From Streptomyces luomodiensis (GTDB lineage Bacteria > Actinomycetota > Actinomycetes > Streptomycetales > Streptomycetaceae): DNA of 64,000 bases. This document shows positions 1 through 7,844 of the stretch, piece by piece. Position 1 is the first letter of the stretch. Each line of letters starts with the position of its first letter. The notes beneath the pieces were generated by a model. It saw only the letters and a program-made list of their open reading frames with translations. It was not told the origin of the DNA and ran no database searches. A program made the translations under genes and the position numbers. The stretch covers positions 2,418,001 through 2,482,000 of the forward strand of contig NZ_CP117522.1 of the NCBI RefSeq assembly GCF_031679605.1. Reading direction: 5' to 3'.

Positions 1-550
1 CGACCAGCGGCGGATAGCCGATGACGGTGCCGTCCGGCAGCGCGGTCACCGCCGACTTGAGGTGCAGCACCTTGCTGACCGGTACGGCCACCACCCGCGC
101 GCCCAGCGGCTCCAGCGCGGCGCGCAGCTGGCGTACGCCGTCGCCGTTGGTACGCCCGCCGCGGCCCACGTAGAGGGTGTCGCCGATCTTCAGCACGTCC
201 CCGCCGTCCAGCGTCCCCGGCTCGCGGATGCGGTTCAGCGAGCAGCCGAGTCCGGTCACGGCCTCCTCCGCCGTCACGGTCTCGGGCCGGCGGGAGTCGG
301 CGCCGGGGCGGGCGATCACCGCGACGTTCCGGTGGACGACCATGGTGTCCTCGACGAACACCCCGTCCGGGCAGTCGTCCAGCGGCGGCAGCTCCACCGT
401 CTCCCAGCCGTGCGCACGCAGCGCCACGACGTAGACCTCCCACTGCCGCAGCGCCAGCGCGGCGTCGACCGGTGTGCGGTCGATATGGGTGACGAGCCCG
501 TCGGCGAGGCGGGGGCTGGGGCGTCGGACGAGGGCTTTACGGCTGGTCAT
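1..550 (-). CDS. ddaH: N(G),N(G)-dimethylarginine dimethylaminohydrolase (3' end outside window)
   Basis: The visible 183 residues are the N-terminal two thirds of an amidinotransferase-fold enzyme that hydrolyses methylated arginine to citrulline and methylamines in the cytoplasm. Seen: RKALVRRPSPRLADG at the start, an acidic FVEDT motif, GTLDGGDVL, and HLKSAVT, which carries the family's catalytic His. The catalytic Cys lies near the C-terminus and is beyond the window edge. The ATG at 550 lies 18 bp downstream of the GntR stop, so the two are probably co-transcribed. Arginine deiminase is the main alternative, but the short N-terminus and HLKS context favour DDAH. Confidence 0.85.
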   Translation of the reverse strand, partial: MTSRKALVRRPSPRLADGLVTHIDRTPVDAALALRQWEVYVVALRAHGWETVELPPLDDCPDGVFVEDTMVVHRNVAVIARPGADSRRPETVTAEEAVTGLGCSLNRIREPGTLDGGDVLKIGDTLYVGRGGRTNGDGVRQLRAALEPLGARVVAVPVSKVLHLKSAVTALPDGTVIGYPPLV

Positions 551-568
551 GGCTCCAGGATGACAGGC

Positions 569-955
569 TCAGGCGCCGTCCTGGTCACCGTAGGCGGCCC
601 GCACGGCGTCCTCGACGGCGGCGAGCGCGGCCGCGCGGTCCAGGCCCAGGCGCCGCGCCCGCTGGGCGTACGTCCGGGCGGCTTCGGCGGCCTGGCGCCG
701 GGCCGCGTCGCCCGCCGCCGCGATGAAGGAGCCGTGGCGGCCGCGGGTCTCGATCACACCGTCCGCCTCCAGCGCCCGGTACGCCTTGGCGACGGTGTTG
801 GCCGCCAGCCCCAGCTCCTCGGCGAAGCCGCGTACGGTGGGGAGTTTGTAGCCCACGGGGAGCGCGCCGGAGCGGGCCCGCTCGGCGATCTGCGCGCGGA
901 TCTGCTCGAAGGGGGCGGCCGCCGCGTCCGGGGCGACGGTGATCTGCAAGGCCAC
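569..955 (-). CDS. GntR-family transcriptional regulator (YtrA-like, short)
   Basis: A 128-residue DNA-binding protein. The winged HTH occupies roughly residues 10-75 (PFEQIRAQIAERARSG, LPTVRGFAEELGLAANTV, then GVIETRGRHGSFI). Only about 50 residues follow, too short for a FadR or HutC effector domain, which is typical of the YtrA subgroup. Start: the frame stays open further upstream, but the GTG at 955 is preceded by AGGAG at good spacing and gives a family-like N-terminus (VALQITVAP). It precedes the DDAH gene by 18 bp on the same strand and may control that operon. The effector is unknown. Confidence 0.85.
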   Translation of the reverse strand: MALQITVAPDAAAAPFEQIRAQIAERARSGALPVGYKLPTVRGFAEELGLAANTVAKAYRALEADGVIETRGRHGSFIAAAGDAARRQAAEAARTYAQRARRLGLDRAAALAAVEDAVRAAYGDQDGA

Positions 956-1034
956 GTGGGGCTCCTGGGGCGTGCGTACGGTGTGGTGGTGTGTGGCCCC
1001 CATTGTCGGCCACGCCGAGGGACCGCGCACCGCC

Positions 1035-1218
1035 GGTGATCCGGCGCATGAGCCAGCGGCGAGCTTGCGCATGAGACACGGGTGGTCCGGCGTATGAGCC
1101 ACGGGTGGTCCGGCGCATACGCGGCGGGTGGTCCGGCGTATGAGCCGCCGGGGGCCCGGCGTATGCGCCGCGGGTGCTCCGGTCCACGTACCGTCGGTGA
1201 TCTAGCCCACGAGCAGGG
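1035..1218. repeat. 23-bp tandem repeat array (8 units)
   Basis: The block GGTGGTCCGGCG (variants GGTGATCCGGCG, GGTGCTCCGG) recurs at 1035, 1081, 1104, 1127, 1150 (degenerate), 1173 and 1196, with a decayed copy at 1058, all at exactly 23-bp steps. The second half of the unit is a variant of TATGAGCCACG, so each junction also forms a small CCAC-GG-GTGG inverted repeat. The array fills most of the space between the GntR start and the GNAT gene. It holds no convincing gene, although open frames cross it. Confidence 0.85.
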
Positions 1219-1264
1219 CGAATTGGGAGGCGGGCGGGGCTGACAGGCCGTAGCCTGCGAAACC

Positions 1265-2194
1265 ATGACCCTGACTGTGCGCGATTTCCGTGCCGCCGAC
1301 GCGGAGTCCGTCGCGGCAGCGCGTCGCTCCGCCTTCCCCTATCTGGTGACCACGCCGCGGACGGTGGTCTGGGCGGTGGAGAGCGCGCCCGTGGCACGGC
1401 ACTACCGGCTGCTGGTCGCCGAGGCCGACGGGGAGGTGGTGGGCGCGTCCGAGGTGGGCGTCTTCCACGACAGCGACGAGCCCGGCCTGGCCTTCGCCAA
1501 TACGACGGTGAGCGCGCGGGCGCGCGGCCGGGGCGCCGGCTCGGCACTGGTGACCGCCGCCGAGGAGTACCTGGCCGGGCTGGGCACCGCGAAGGTCTTC
1601 GCCTGGACGCTGGACGAGCCGGGCGCGGTGACGTTCGCCGAACGCCGTGGCTACCGCCGTGGCCGCGCCTCCCGTGTCCAGCGGCTGGACCTGACGGCGG
1701 CCGCGCTGCCGCCGCTGAACGCGGGCGGCCTGCCGGACGGCGTGGAGCTGCGCACGGCGGCGGACTTCGCGGACGATCCGCGCCCGCTGTACGAGGCGGA
1801 CGTCGAGTGCACGCGGGACGAGCCGGGAGATGTGGCGACGACCCGGCCCCCGTACGCCGAGTGGCTGGCCGCCACCTGGGAACACCCGGCGCTCGACCGC
1901 GAGCTGACCTCGGTGGCCGTGGTGGACGGCGCCGTGGCGTCCTACAGCGTCGCCCACACCGACGGCCGGGGCCGCTACTGGTCCGGCATGACCGGCACCC
2001 TCCGCGCCTTCCGTGGCCGCGGCCTGGCCAAGCTCGCCAAGAACGACTCCCTGCACCGCGCCCGGTCGGCGGGCTGCCGGGAGGCGTTCACCGGCAACGA
2101 CGGCGACAACGAGCCGATGCTGGCGATCAACAAGTGGTTCGGCTACGAACCGGCGCACATGGAGTGGCGCTACGTGCGGGAGCTGTCGGCATAA
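1265..2194 (+). CDS. GNAT-family N-acetyltransferase with two GNAT domains
   Basis: A 309-residue cytoplasmic protein predicted to transfer acetyl from acetyl-CoA to an unknown amine. The N-terminal half (about 1-150) has the acetyl-CoA loop ARGRGAGSALVTAAEEYL and the typical beta-bulge FANTTVSARARGRG. The C-terminal half (about 165-305) has a second GNAT-like core (MTGTLRAFRGRGLAKLAKND, then TGNDGDNEPMLAINKWFGY). This tandem arrangement resembles the mycothiol-synthase and streptomycete mshD-like superfamily in outline, but the sequence is not recognised as MshD. The ATG at 1265 has only a weak ribosome-binding site. It is monocistronic. Confidence 0.8.
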   Translation: MTLTVRDFRAADAESVAAARRSAFPYLVTTPRTVVWAVESAPVARHYRLLVAEADGEVVGASEVGVFHDSDEPGLAFANTTVSARARGRGAGSALVTAAEEYLAGLGTAKVFAWTLDEPGAVTFAERRGYRRGRASRVQRLDLTAAALPPLNAGGLPDGVELRTAADFADDPRPLYEADVECTRDEPGDVATTRPPYAEWLAATWEHPALDRELTSVAVVDGAVASYSVAHTDGRGRYWSGMTGTLRAFRGRGLAKLAKNDSLHRARSAGCREAFTGNDGDNEPMLAINKWFGYEPAHMEWRYVRELSA

Positions 2195-2263
2195 CGCCGC
2201 AGGCCCGCCTCTCTCCTGTCAACCCCCGCTGAACTGTCAACCCCCACTGACCAAGGGACATCG

Positions 2264-3748
2264 ATGTCTGCCATGACCCCATCCGTCCACCCGCCCAGAC
2301 GCACTCTGCTCGGCACCCTCCTGGCCGTCGCCCTCACGACGGCGGTACCCCTCCTCCCGAGCGGCACGGCCTGGGCGAACGACAGCGCCTCCGCCGACCC
2401 GCTCAAGGTGATGGTCGTCGGCGACTCGATGACCCAGGGCCACGAGGGCGACTACACCTGGCGCTACCGCCTGTGGCAGTGGTTCCACGAGCAGCACGTG
2501 GCCGTGGACTTCGTCGGCCCCTACACCGGTACGACGTCACCCGACGCACCGGCCGCTCCCCAGCCGCCCCGGCTCCAGGGCGAGCCGGAGCCCGCCCCGG
2601 CCCCGCCCAGGACCGACGGCGGCTACGCCAAGGACGCGGAGGCGTTCGACAGCGACCACTTCGCGGTGTGGGGCCGCCAGGCCGCCCAGGACAAGGCGCT
2701 GATCAAGGAGCAGGTGGCGAAGTACCAGCCCGATCTGCTGCTGGTGGGCCTGGGCTTCAACGACATGGGCTGGTTCGTCAGCGACGCCCAGGGCACCCTG
2801 GAGAGCGTGAAGACGCTGGTCGACGAGGCCCGCGCCGCCAAGTCCGACGTCAAGTTCGCCCTGGCCAACGTGCCGCAGCGGGCGAAGATCGAGGGCCGGG
2901 ACGACCTGATCGCCAACACCGACACCTACAACCGGCTGCTCGCCGAGGCGATCCCGGCCTGGCACACCGCCACGTCCCCCGTGAAGCTGGTCGACTGGCA
3001 GGGTGACTACGACTGCGCGCCCGAGAGTTGCCCCGCCGGCTATGACGGCCTGCACCCCAACGCCCTCGGCGAGTACCAGATAGCCCACGCCTTCGAGACC
3101 ACCCTGCACACCGAGTACCACCTCGGCACCGACGTCCCGGACGTCCCCGGCACCGTCGCGCCCCGCCCCACCTCGACACCGGCCGACGTCAAGGCCACCT
3201 CGGCGGACAGCGGCATCGTCGTCACCTGGGACCCGGTCTACGGCGCCTTCGGCTACGACGTCCGCGCCCGGCTCGTCGGCTCCGCCGACTGGGGCGGCGA
3301 GCACCACGTCACCGCCAACCGCTACGACACCACCTGGACGACCGAGGGCCAGAGCTACGAGTACCAGATCCGCACCGACAGCGGCGGATCGGTGAAGTCG
3401 GAGTGGTCGGAGGTCGTCAGCGCGACCGCCCATCCGAAGACCGCCCCCGGCCCCGCCGACATCGTCACCCGTCCCACCGCCACCGGCGTCGACGTGTCCT
3501 GGAACCCCCCGACCGGCCCGTACACCGACACCATCGACCGCTACGAGGTCCTCACCTACGACCTCGACACCCCCGGCGCGTTCCCCGGCAGCGTCGGCAC
3601 CCGGGACACGTCCATCCACGTGGACGGCCTGACGCCCGGCCACCGCTACGCGGTCTCCGTGGCCACCTGGAACGCGGCCGGCGGCGGTATCCCCAGCGGC
3701 GGCCCCCAGGTGGTCATCGGCGCGGACGCCGCGTCGGCGGCAAGCTGA
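2264..3748 (+). CDS. Secreted SGNH/GDSL hydrolase with two fibronectin type III domains
   Basis: A 494-residue exported esterase-like protein. Residues 1-40 form a signal peptide (PPRRTLLG, a hydrophobic run, then SGTAWA). Block I is VVGDSMTQG with nucleophile S55; block III is GLGFNDMGW; block V is DGLHPNALGEY, which supplies the Asp/His pair. An acidic, Pro-rich loop (about residues 88-120) interrupts the N-terminal part. Two FN3 domains follow (about 305-390 and 395-485, ending in SVATWNAAGGG), as in Streptomyces polysaccharide-active secreted enzymes. The ATG at 2264 has AAGGG upstream. The substrate (an acetylated glycan or a lipid) cannot be read from the sequence. Confidence 0.88.
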   Translation: MSAMTPSVHPPRRTLLGTLLAVALTTAVPLLPSGTAWANDSASADPLKVMVVGDSMTQGHEGDYTWRYRLWQWFHEQHVAVDFVGPYTGTTSPDAPAAPQPPRLQGEPEPAPAPPRTDGGYAKDAEAFDSDHFAVWGRQAAQDKALIKEQVAKYQPDLLLVGLGFNDMGWFVSDAQGTLESVKTLVDEARAAKSDVKFALANVPQRAKIEGRDDLIANTDTYNRLLAEAIPAWHTATSPVKLVDWQGDYDCAPESCPAGYDGLHPNALGEYQIAHAFETTLHTEYHLGTDVPDVPGTVAPRPTSTPADVKATSADSGIVVTWDPVYGAFGYDVRARLVGSADWGGEHHVTANRYDTTWTTEGQSYEYQIRTDSGGSVKSEWSEVVSATAHPKTAPGPADIVTRPTATGVDVSWNPPTGPYTDTIDRYEVLTYDLDTPGAFPGSVGTRDTSIHVDGLTPGHRYAVSVATWNAAGGGIPSGGPQVVIGADAASAAS

Positions 3749-3782
3749 CCGTCCGACAGCGCGCTGTCGCGCGGTCACGGCA

Positions 3783-4931
3783 CTAGCCCAGCGGCGTCAG
3801 GCGGTCGGGGCCCTTGGGGTCATAGGCGATGGCGTCGCCGGGCTCGTGCCAGTGGAGGGTGAAGCGGTGGCCCGCCCGGTAGGCCTCCAGGCCCGCGCGG
3901 CAGTACGCCACCATGTCGTCCGGCAGCGCGTCCAGCGGGAACCAGCCCAGCTCCGAGCACTTCTCCGGCTCCCGGTTGACCGGCTCCCGCCCGCCCTCCC
4001 CCGGATCTCCCAGCTCCGCCTCGAAGAACCACCCCGTACGGGGCGCCCCCGTCGGCGCCTTGTGCTGCATCACGAGGACGACCCGCACCTCGTCCGGGGT
4101 GAGGGTGAGGCCGATCTCCTCCGCCGTCTCGCGGAGGAGTGCGGCACGGACGTCCTCCCCGTCCTCGACATGGCCGGACGGGGCGTGCAACAGCCCGTCC
4201 GCGTAACCCGTGTTGGCGCGGCGGGCGAGGAGGACCTCGCCGCCGCGGCGCAGGATCAGATGGACGTCGACGATCTCGGTGTGGCGCCGGGCGGGCGCGA
4301 GGTCGGCCACCAGGACGTACCGCTCGTCGTGCACCACCCGCCCCCACAGCGCCGCGTCCGCCCCGAGCTGCTCGACCGACAGCCGCTCGGCCAACGGCCC
4401 GACCAGCCCGGACAGCTCGGCGGCGGACAGACCGACGGGGCCGGACCGCTCGGCGACGGACAGGCCCACCGAGTCGGACTCACCCCAGCGGCCCTCGATC
4501 AGCACCAGCCGCCCGCCCGGCCGCACCAGCCGCGCCCAACGGCCCAGCACCGCCCGCTGATCGGGCAGCAGCCACAGCAGATGCCGGACCAGCACCACAT
4601 CGAAGTTCCGCTCCGGCACGGGCGGCTCCGCCGCGTCCCCGACGAGCACGGTGGCGCCCGTCCCCGCGAGCTTCTCCCGGGCCAGCCCGGCCATCCGGGA
4701 CGAGCGGTCGACCCCCGTCACCCGGTGCCCCGCCTCGGCCGCGAGCAGGGCGAGGCTTCCGGTGCCGCACCCGAGGTCGAGCACATCGCCGGGCCGCTCG
4801 GGCAGCCACCCACGCAGCCGGGCGGCCCACGCCTCCCGGACGGCCGGGTCACGCAGTCCGTGGTCCGGCTCGTCGTCGAAGTCCGCGGCGGCGGCGTCCC
4901 AGTAGGCGGTGGTCGAGGTGTCGGCACACAT
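3783..4931 (-). CDS. SAM-dependent methyltransferase fused to a Nudix hydrolase
   Basis: One 382-residue chain with two enzymes. Residues about 1-190 are a class I methyltransferase: TAYWDAAAADFDDEPDHG, motif I VLDLGCGTGSLALLAAEAG, then PERNFDVVLVRHLLWLLP and the WARLVRPGGRLVLIEG strand. Residues about 215-382 are a Nudix domain: VHLILRRGGEVLLARR, then the complete Nudix box GHVEDGEDVRAALLRE, TAEEIGL. A Glu/Arg-rich linker joins them. The frame runs further upstream, but MCADTSTTAYW at 4931 is the family-like start; no strong ribosome-binding site is visible. The gene lies 60 bp downstream of another methyltransferase gene. The target of the pair is unknown. Confidence 0.85.
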   Translation of the reverse strand: MCADTSTTAYWDAAAADFDDEPDHGLRDPAVREAWAARLRGWLPERPGDVLDLGCGTGSLALLAAEAGHRVTGVDRSSRMAGLAREKLAGTGATVLVGDAAEPPVPERNFDVVLVRHLLWLLPDQRAVLGRWARLVRPGGRLVLIEGRWGESDSVGLSVAERSGPVGLSAAELSGLVGPLAERLSVEQLGADAALWGRVVHDERYVLVADLAPARRHTEIVDVHLILRRGGEVLLARRANTGYADGLLHAPSGHVEDGEDVRAALLRETAEEIGLTLTPDEVRVVLVMQHKAPTGAPRTGWFFEAELGDPGEGGREPVNREPEKCSELGWFPLDALPDDMVAYCRAGLEAYRAGHRFTLHWHEPGDAIAYDPKGPDRLTPLG

Positions 4932-4990
4932 ACCGCGATGGTCGCACCCGCCACCGACAACGCCTCCCTTTCCCACCGTGGGGCGGCTTC

Positions 4991-5752
4991 TTACCGTGGG
5001 GCGGGCCGCAGCACGAGGGTGACGAAGCCGAGGGTTCCGCGGTAGCCGTTCAGCCACTGGGAGCGGTGTTCGGCGGCGGCCTTGTGCGCGTCCGCGGCGT
5101 CGGGTTCCATGCCGTGGTCCAGGGCCCAGCGGGACAGCGAGCCGGTCCACGACCACTCGTAGTCGTCCCACTCCCCGGCCGTGCTGACGTGACCGTAGAC
5201 GGGCACCCAGCCGTCGGCGACGACACGGTCCACGGTGGTCGTGAGATCGGCGTAGTCGTCCCGGGTGGCGCCCAGCGCCGAGAGGGCGGCGGTATGGGGT
5301 TCGCGCTCCCAGAAGCCGTCGCCCACCAGGACATGGCCGCCCGGTGCGAGGAATTCGCGCGCCGCCGCGAGGGTGGGCAGCAGCCCGCCGAAGGCGTGTG
5401 CGGCGCCGACGCTCAGCACCACGTCGAAGCGGTGCGCCGAGGCGAACCCGGCGGCGTCCGTCTCATGGACGACCAGCCGGTCCGCGACCCCGGCTTCCTC
5501 CGCGTCCGCGCGTGCCAGGTCCAGGGCGGCGCCGTCGACGTCCACGCCCTCGGCGCGTATCGACGGGTAGCGGGCCAGCAGCCGCCGCAACCATGCGCCG
5601 CGTCCGCAGCCGAGGTCGAGGGCGCGGGCGTCGGCGCGGTCCGCCGCGTCCGCCATGGCCCGGTCCAGCAGCCGGCCCACCGACTCCTCCGCGAGCGGGG
5701 CGGCGATCGGGTGGTCGGCGTGCGCGAGGCGGGAGATCCGTTGACGGTCCAT
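4991..5752 (-). CDS. Class I SAM-dependent methyltransferase
   Basis: A 253-residue soluble protein. Motif I is ALDLGCGRGAWLRRLLARY, motif II carries the acidic EGVDVDGAALD, and FDVVLSVGAAHAFGG followed by LAPGGHVLVGDGFWE gives the post-I motifs. The C-terminal part (about residues 165-253) has DDYEWSWTGSLSRWALDH, found in small-molecule methyltransferases of Streptomyces. The start is ATG 5752 (MDRQRISRL); a GTG two codons upstream is possible. It lies just upstream of, and on the same strand as, the methyltransferase-Nudix fusion. The substrate is not predictable. Confidence 0.82.
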   Translation of the reverse strand: MDRQRISRLAHADHPIAAPLAEESVGRLLDRAMADAADRADARALDLGCGRGAWLRRLLARYPSIRAEGVDVDGAALDLARADAEEAGVADRLVVHETDAAGFASAHRFDVVLSVGAAHAFGGLLPTLAAAREFLAPGGHVLVGDGFWEREPHTAALSALGATRDDYADLTTTVDRVVADGWVPVYGHVSTAGEWDDYEWSWTGSLSRWALDHGMEPDAADAHKAAAEHRSQWLNGYRGTLGFVTLVLRPAPR

Positions 5753-5800
5753 CCGCACAGCGTGGCAAGACCCGGCCCACCTCGCAGCGCATTTTCTTGG

Positions 5801-6220
5801 TCAGAACGATGCGTTGAACGTCTCGATCTCACAACGCGCCGCCCCGCCTTTGCCGATCCTGGCATCCGTGGTGATGAACGGCACGCCTAGGCTTTCAGCA
5901 AGCACAACGTACTGGGCGTCATAGGCGGACAGGTTGCTCGACAGGTCCTTGACTCGCTCCCACAGGATCAACGTTTCGTACCGGTCGATCGGCAGATCGC
6001 GATACGTCGCCACGGCCTTGCGGAGCTGCTTTTCGCTGAGCTTGGGCTCGCCGCCACGTCGCCCGCGCGCCAGGCCGAGCAACGCCGACATGACCTCGTA
6101 ATCGAGCAGATGGGGTGCGGCGAGCCGATCCTCCTTCGCGACACGTTGACGCACCCCATGTCCCGTTGGACTCTCGTCCGCCAGGAAGAAGACGAGCGCG
6201 GAGCAGTCAATGACGATCAA
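5801..6220 (-). CDS. vapC: VapC-type PIN-domain ribonuclease toxin
   Basis: A 139-residue toxin of a type II toxin-antitoxin module; VapC proteins cut tRNA or rRNA when free of antitoxin. The PIN acidic quartet is visible: D5 in VIDCSAL, E42 in LLDYEVMSAL, an Asp in LSAYDAQYVVLAE, and a C-terminal Asp in FITTDARIG. The start is a TTG (6220) whose TTGA overlaps the antitoxin stop by 4 bp, so toxin translation is coupled to antitoxin translation. Confidence 0.92.
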   Translation of the reverse strand: MIVIDCSALVFFLADESPTGHGVRQRVAKEDRLAAPHLLDYEVMSALLGLARGRRGGEPKLSEKQLRKAVATYRDLPIDRYETLILWERVKDLSSNLSAYDAQYVVLAESLGVPFITTDARIGKGGAARCEIETFNASF

Positions 6221-6447
6221 CGGTCCGCCCTTGCGTCGTGGATCGCGGCCAGCACATCCGATGCGCTCAAGCTGGCGCCGGCCTCGGCTTCGGCCCGAGC
6301 TGCGACCTCAGCGAGCGTGGGCCTAGAGGCTTCCCCGACGAGCACCTCCAGCGCATACGCCTGGAGCGACTTGCCAGCCCGTGCAGCGCGGGCCTTCAGC
6401 GTGGCGAGGGCGTCGTCCGGTACGTCGCGAATGGTCAGAGCAGTCAT
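6217..6447 (-). CDS. vapB: VapB-type antitoxin (ribbon-helix-helix)
   Basis: A 76-residue antitoxin. The N-terminus (MTALTIRDVPDDALATLKAR, AARAGKSLQAYALEVL) is a ribbon-helix-helix of the FitA/VapB kind; the acidic, Ala-rich C-terminus (about residues 45-76) would wrap the toxin. An in-frame ATG three codons upstream (6456) is an alternative start. It lies first in the operon, as expected for a type II antitoxin, and inverted repeats sit over its start and just upstream, consistent with autoregulation. Confidence 0.88.
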   Translation of the reverse strand: MTALTIRDVPDDALATLKARAARAGKSLQAYALEVLVGEASRPTLAEVAARAEAEAGASLSASDVLAAIHDARADR

Positions 6448-6489
6448 GCGCTGCATTTTAGCAGCAGCGCATGCATAATGCAGCTGCAT
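6445..6489. promoter_or_regulatory. Probable VapB/VapBC operator
   Basis: Two palindromes lie next to each other. CATGCGCTGC (6445-6454) and GCAGCGCATG (6464-6473) form a perfect 10-bp inverted repeat with a 9-bp, T/A-rich spacer, overlapping the vapB start. ATGCAGCTGCAT (6478-6489) is a perfect 12-bp palindrome. The AT-rich patch is conspicuous here. Type II antitoxins normally bind such repeats to repress their own operon. Binding is inferred, not shown. Confidence 0.6.
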
Positions 6490-6641
6490 CACAGGTCCGC
6501 ACCGTCGCGGTGGCGCGGGCAGCGGCAGGGCGGGAACTGGCTCGACCGCAAGGGTGCGAGCTTGTCCTTGACCACGACGACCACCTTGGCGACTTCCTGC
6601 GTGACGACCGTGCCGTCGGGCGAGACGCGGTAGACGCGCAT
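6489..6641 (-). CDS. Small basic hypothetical protein with a C-rich tail
   Basis: A 50-residue frame (MRVYRVSPDGTVVTQE, then VAKVVVVVKDKLAPL, ending PPCRCPRHRDGADL) lying divergent to the XRE regulator gene and upstream of vapBC. It reads like a real small protein: a strand-rich start and a paired-Cys PCRCP motif. Small proteins with a similar PPCxCP end are recalled next to XRE/DUF397 pairs in Streptomyces, but this is from memory. No clear ribosome-binding site is seen, and an ATG two codons upstream (6647) is possible. The function is unknown. Confidence 0.4.
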   Translation of the reverse strand: MRVYRVSPDGTVVTQEVAKVVVVVKDKLAPLRSSQFPPCRCPRHRDGADL

Positions 6642-6801
6642 CGTCATCCGTGGAGGGGTGGGATCGATGTGTGGGAACACGTTGACCTGTCTTTCCGGTC
6701 GGCCAATTACGTTGAGTGCACACAGCGTTGCGCTCCGGCACGTAGGCTGGAAAGAGGCGATACGTCCCAGCCAAGATCGCGGGACGAAAGGGGATGGACC
6801 G

Positions 6802-7650
6802 ATGACGTTCCAGCCACGCGAACTGTTTCCCGACCGCTCCGCACGCGACCTCTTCGGCGCGGAGATCCGCCGCCACCGCGAGAAGGCGGACATGTCGCTG
6901 CGGCGGCTGTCAGAGGTGCTGAACTACAGCAAATCGCACCTGGCCCGGATCGAGGCGGCGGAGTCCCTGCCGTACGACGACCTTCCGGCCAAGCTGGACG
7001 CGTGCTTTGGGACGGACGGCATGTTCGCGCGGATCTATGCGCTGGCGAAGAACGAGCCGTATCCGTCGAAGCTGCGCCGTGTGGTGGAAGTTGAGAAGCG
7101 CGCGGTCACCATCGAGCAATACACGTGCGCCACCATCCCTGGCCTGCTCCAGACTCCCGAACTCGCAAAGGCGTCGCTGCGCATCGGCAACCGGTTCGCA
7201 CCCGACGCGGAGATCGAGGCGTGGACGAAGGCCCGCATTGCTCGACAGGCGCGGCTGGCCGGACCACGGCCACCGCACTGTTGGTTCATCGTGGACGAGG
7301 CGGCATTGCGCCGCGCGGCGGGCGGACCCGAGGTGATGCGCCGCCAGATGGGGTCCCTCCTTGAGCGCGGGACGCAGCCATACGTAACCATTCAGGTCCT
7401 GCCGTTCAGGGCGGGCCAGCACGTGGAGGCGGGCGGTTCCTTGCTGCTCTACACGCTGCCGAACGAACCACTGCTGGCCTACGAAGAAGGCAGCCGCTTC
7501 GGCACTTTCGTCGAGGACCCGGACCGAGTCGCGGAGCGTCGGAAGAACTACGATCTGCTCAGGGCCATGGCCCTCTCGCCCCTCGACTCCGAGGCGGTGA
7601 TCCGAGCCGTGATGAAGGACTGGACCTCATGGGAACCGCCCCAGACCTGA
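6802..7650 (+). CDS. XRE-family HTH regulator with DUF5753 domain
   Basis: A 282-residue regulator of the large Streptomyces family (BldB/WhiJ-type partners). The N-terminal HTH spans about residues 15-70 (FGAEIRRHREKADMSLRRL, then LNYSKSHLARIEAAESLPYD). The DUF5753 sensor-like domain fills the rest (VEKRAVTIEQYTCATIPGLLQT, QARLAGPRPPHCWFIVDEAALRR, YVTIQVLPF). The ATG at 6802 has GAAAGGGG upstream. Its stop overlaps the start of the following DUF397 gene, the classic two-gene arrangement in which the small acidic partner modulates the regulator. Confidence 0.92.
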   Translation: MTFQPRELFPDRSARDLFGAEIRRHREKADMSLRRLSEVLNYSKSHLARIEAAESLPYDDLPAKLDACFGTDGMFARIYALAKNEPYPSKLRRVVEVEKRAVTIEQYTCATIPGLLQTPELAKASLRIGNRFAPDAEIEAWTKARIARQARLAGPRPPHCWFIVDEAALRRAAGGPEVMRRQMGSLLERGTQPYVTIQVLPFRAGQHVEAGGSLLLYTLPNEPLLAYEEGSRFGTFVEDPDRVAERRKNYDLLRAMALSPLDSEAVIRAVMKDWTSWEPPQT

Positions 7651-7844
7651 GAACCGCTTCGTGGCACAAGAGCAGCTACAGCAGTAACGGGGGCGGCGAA
7701 TGCGTGGAGGTCGCCGACAACCTCCCCGGCATCGTCCCCGTCCGCGACTCCAAGAATCCCGACGGGCCCGTCCTCATATTCCCGGACGACTCCTGGAGCA
7801 CCTTCATAGCGACCCTGAAGAGTCCTCACCGCAGCAGCAGCTGA
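7629..7844 (+). CDS. DUF397 domain protein (partner of the XRE regulator)
   Basis: A 71-residue protein with the DUF397 signature: ASWHKSSYSSNGGGECVEVA, then VPVRDSKNPDGPVL and SWSTFIATLK. DUF397 proteins pair with WhiJ-like XRE regulators. The ATG at 7629 lies 22 bp inside the end of the XRE gene. The 3' end overlaps the convergent exporter gene by 19 bp. Confidence 0.93.
   Translation: MGTAPDLRTASWHKSSYSSNGGGECVEVADNLPGIVPVRDSKNPDGPVLIFPDDSWSTFIATLKSPHRSSS

Noticed and set aside
62..1039. Long plus-strand open frame opposite the DDAH and GntR genes
   Set aside because: It lies antisense to two well-supported genes, has Arg/Gly/Ala-rich shadow composition and no recognisable motif.
585..1547. 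Minus-strand open frame running through the 23-bp repeats
   Set aside because: Its product is mostly Arg/Pro and its repeats simply mirror the DNA array; it overlaps the GntR gene in another frame and the GNAT gene on the opposite strand.
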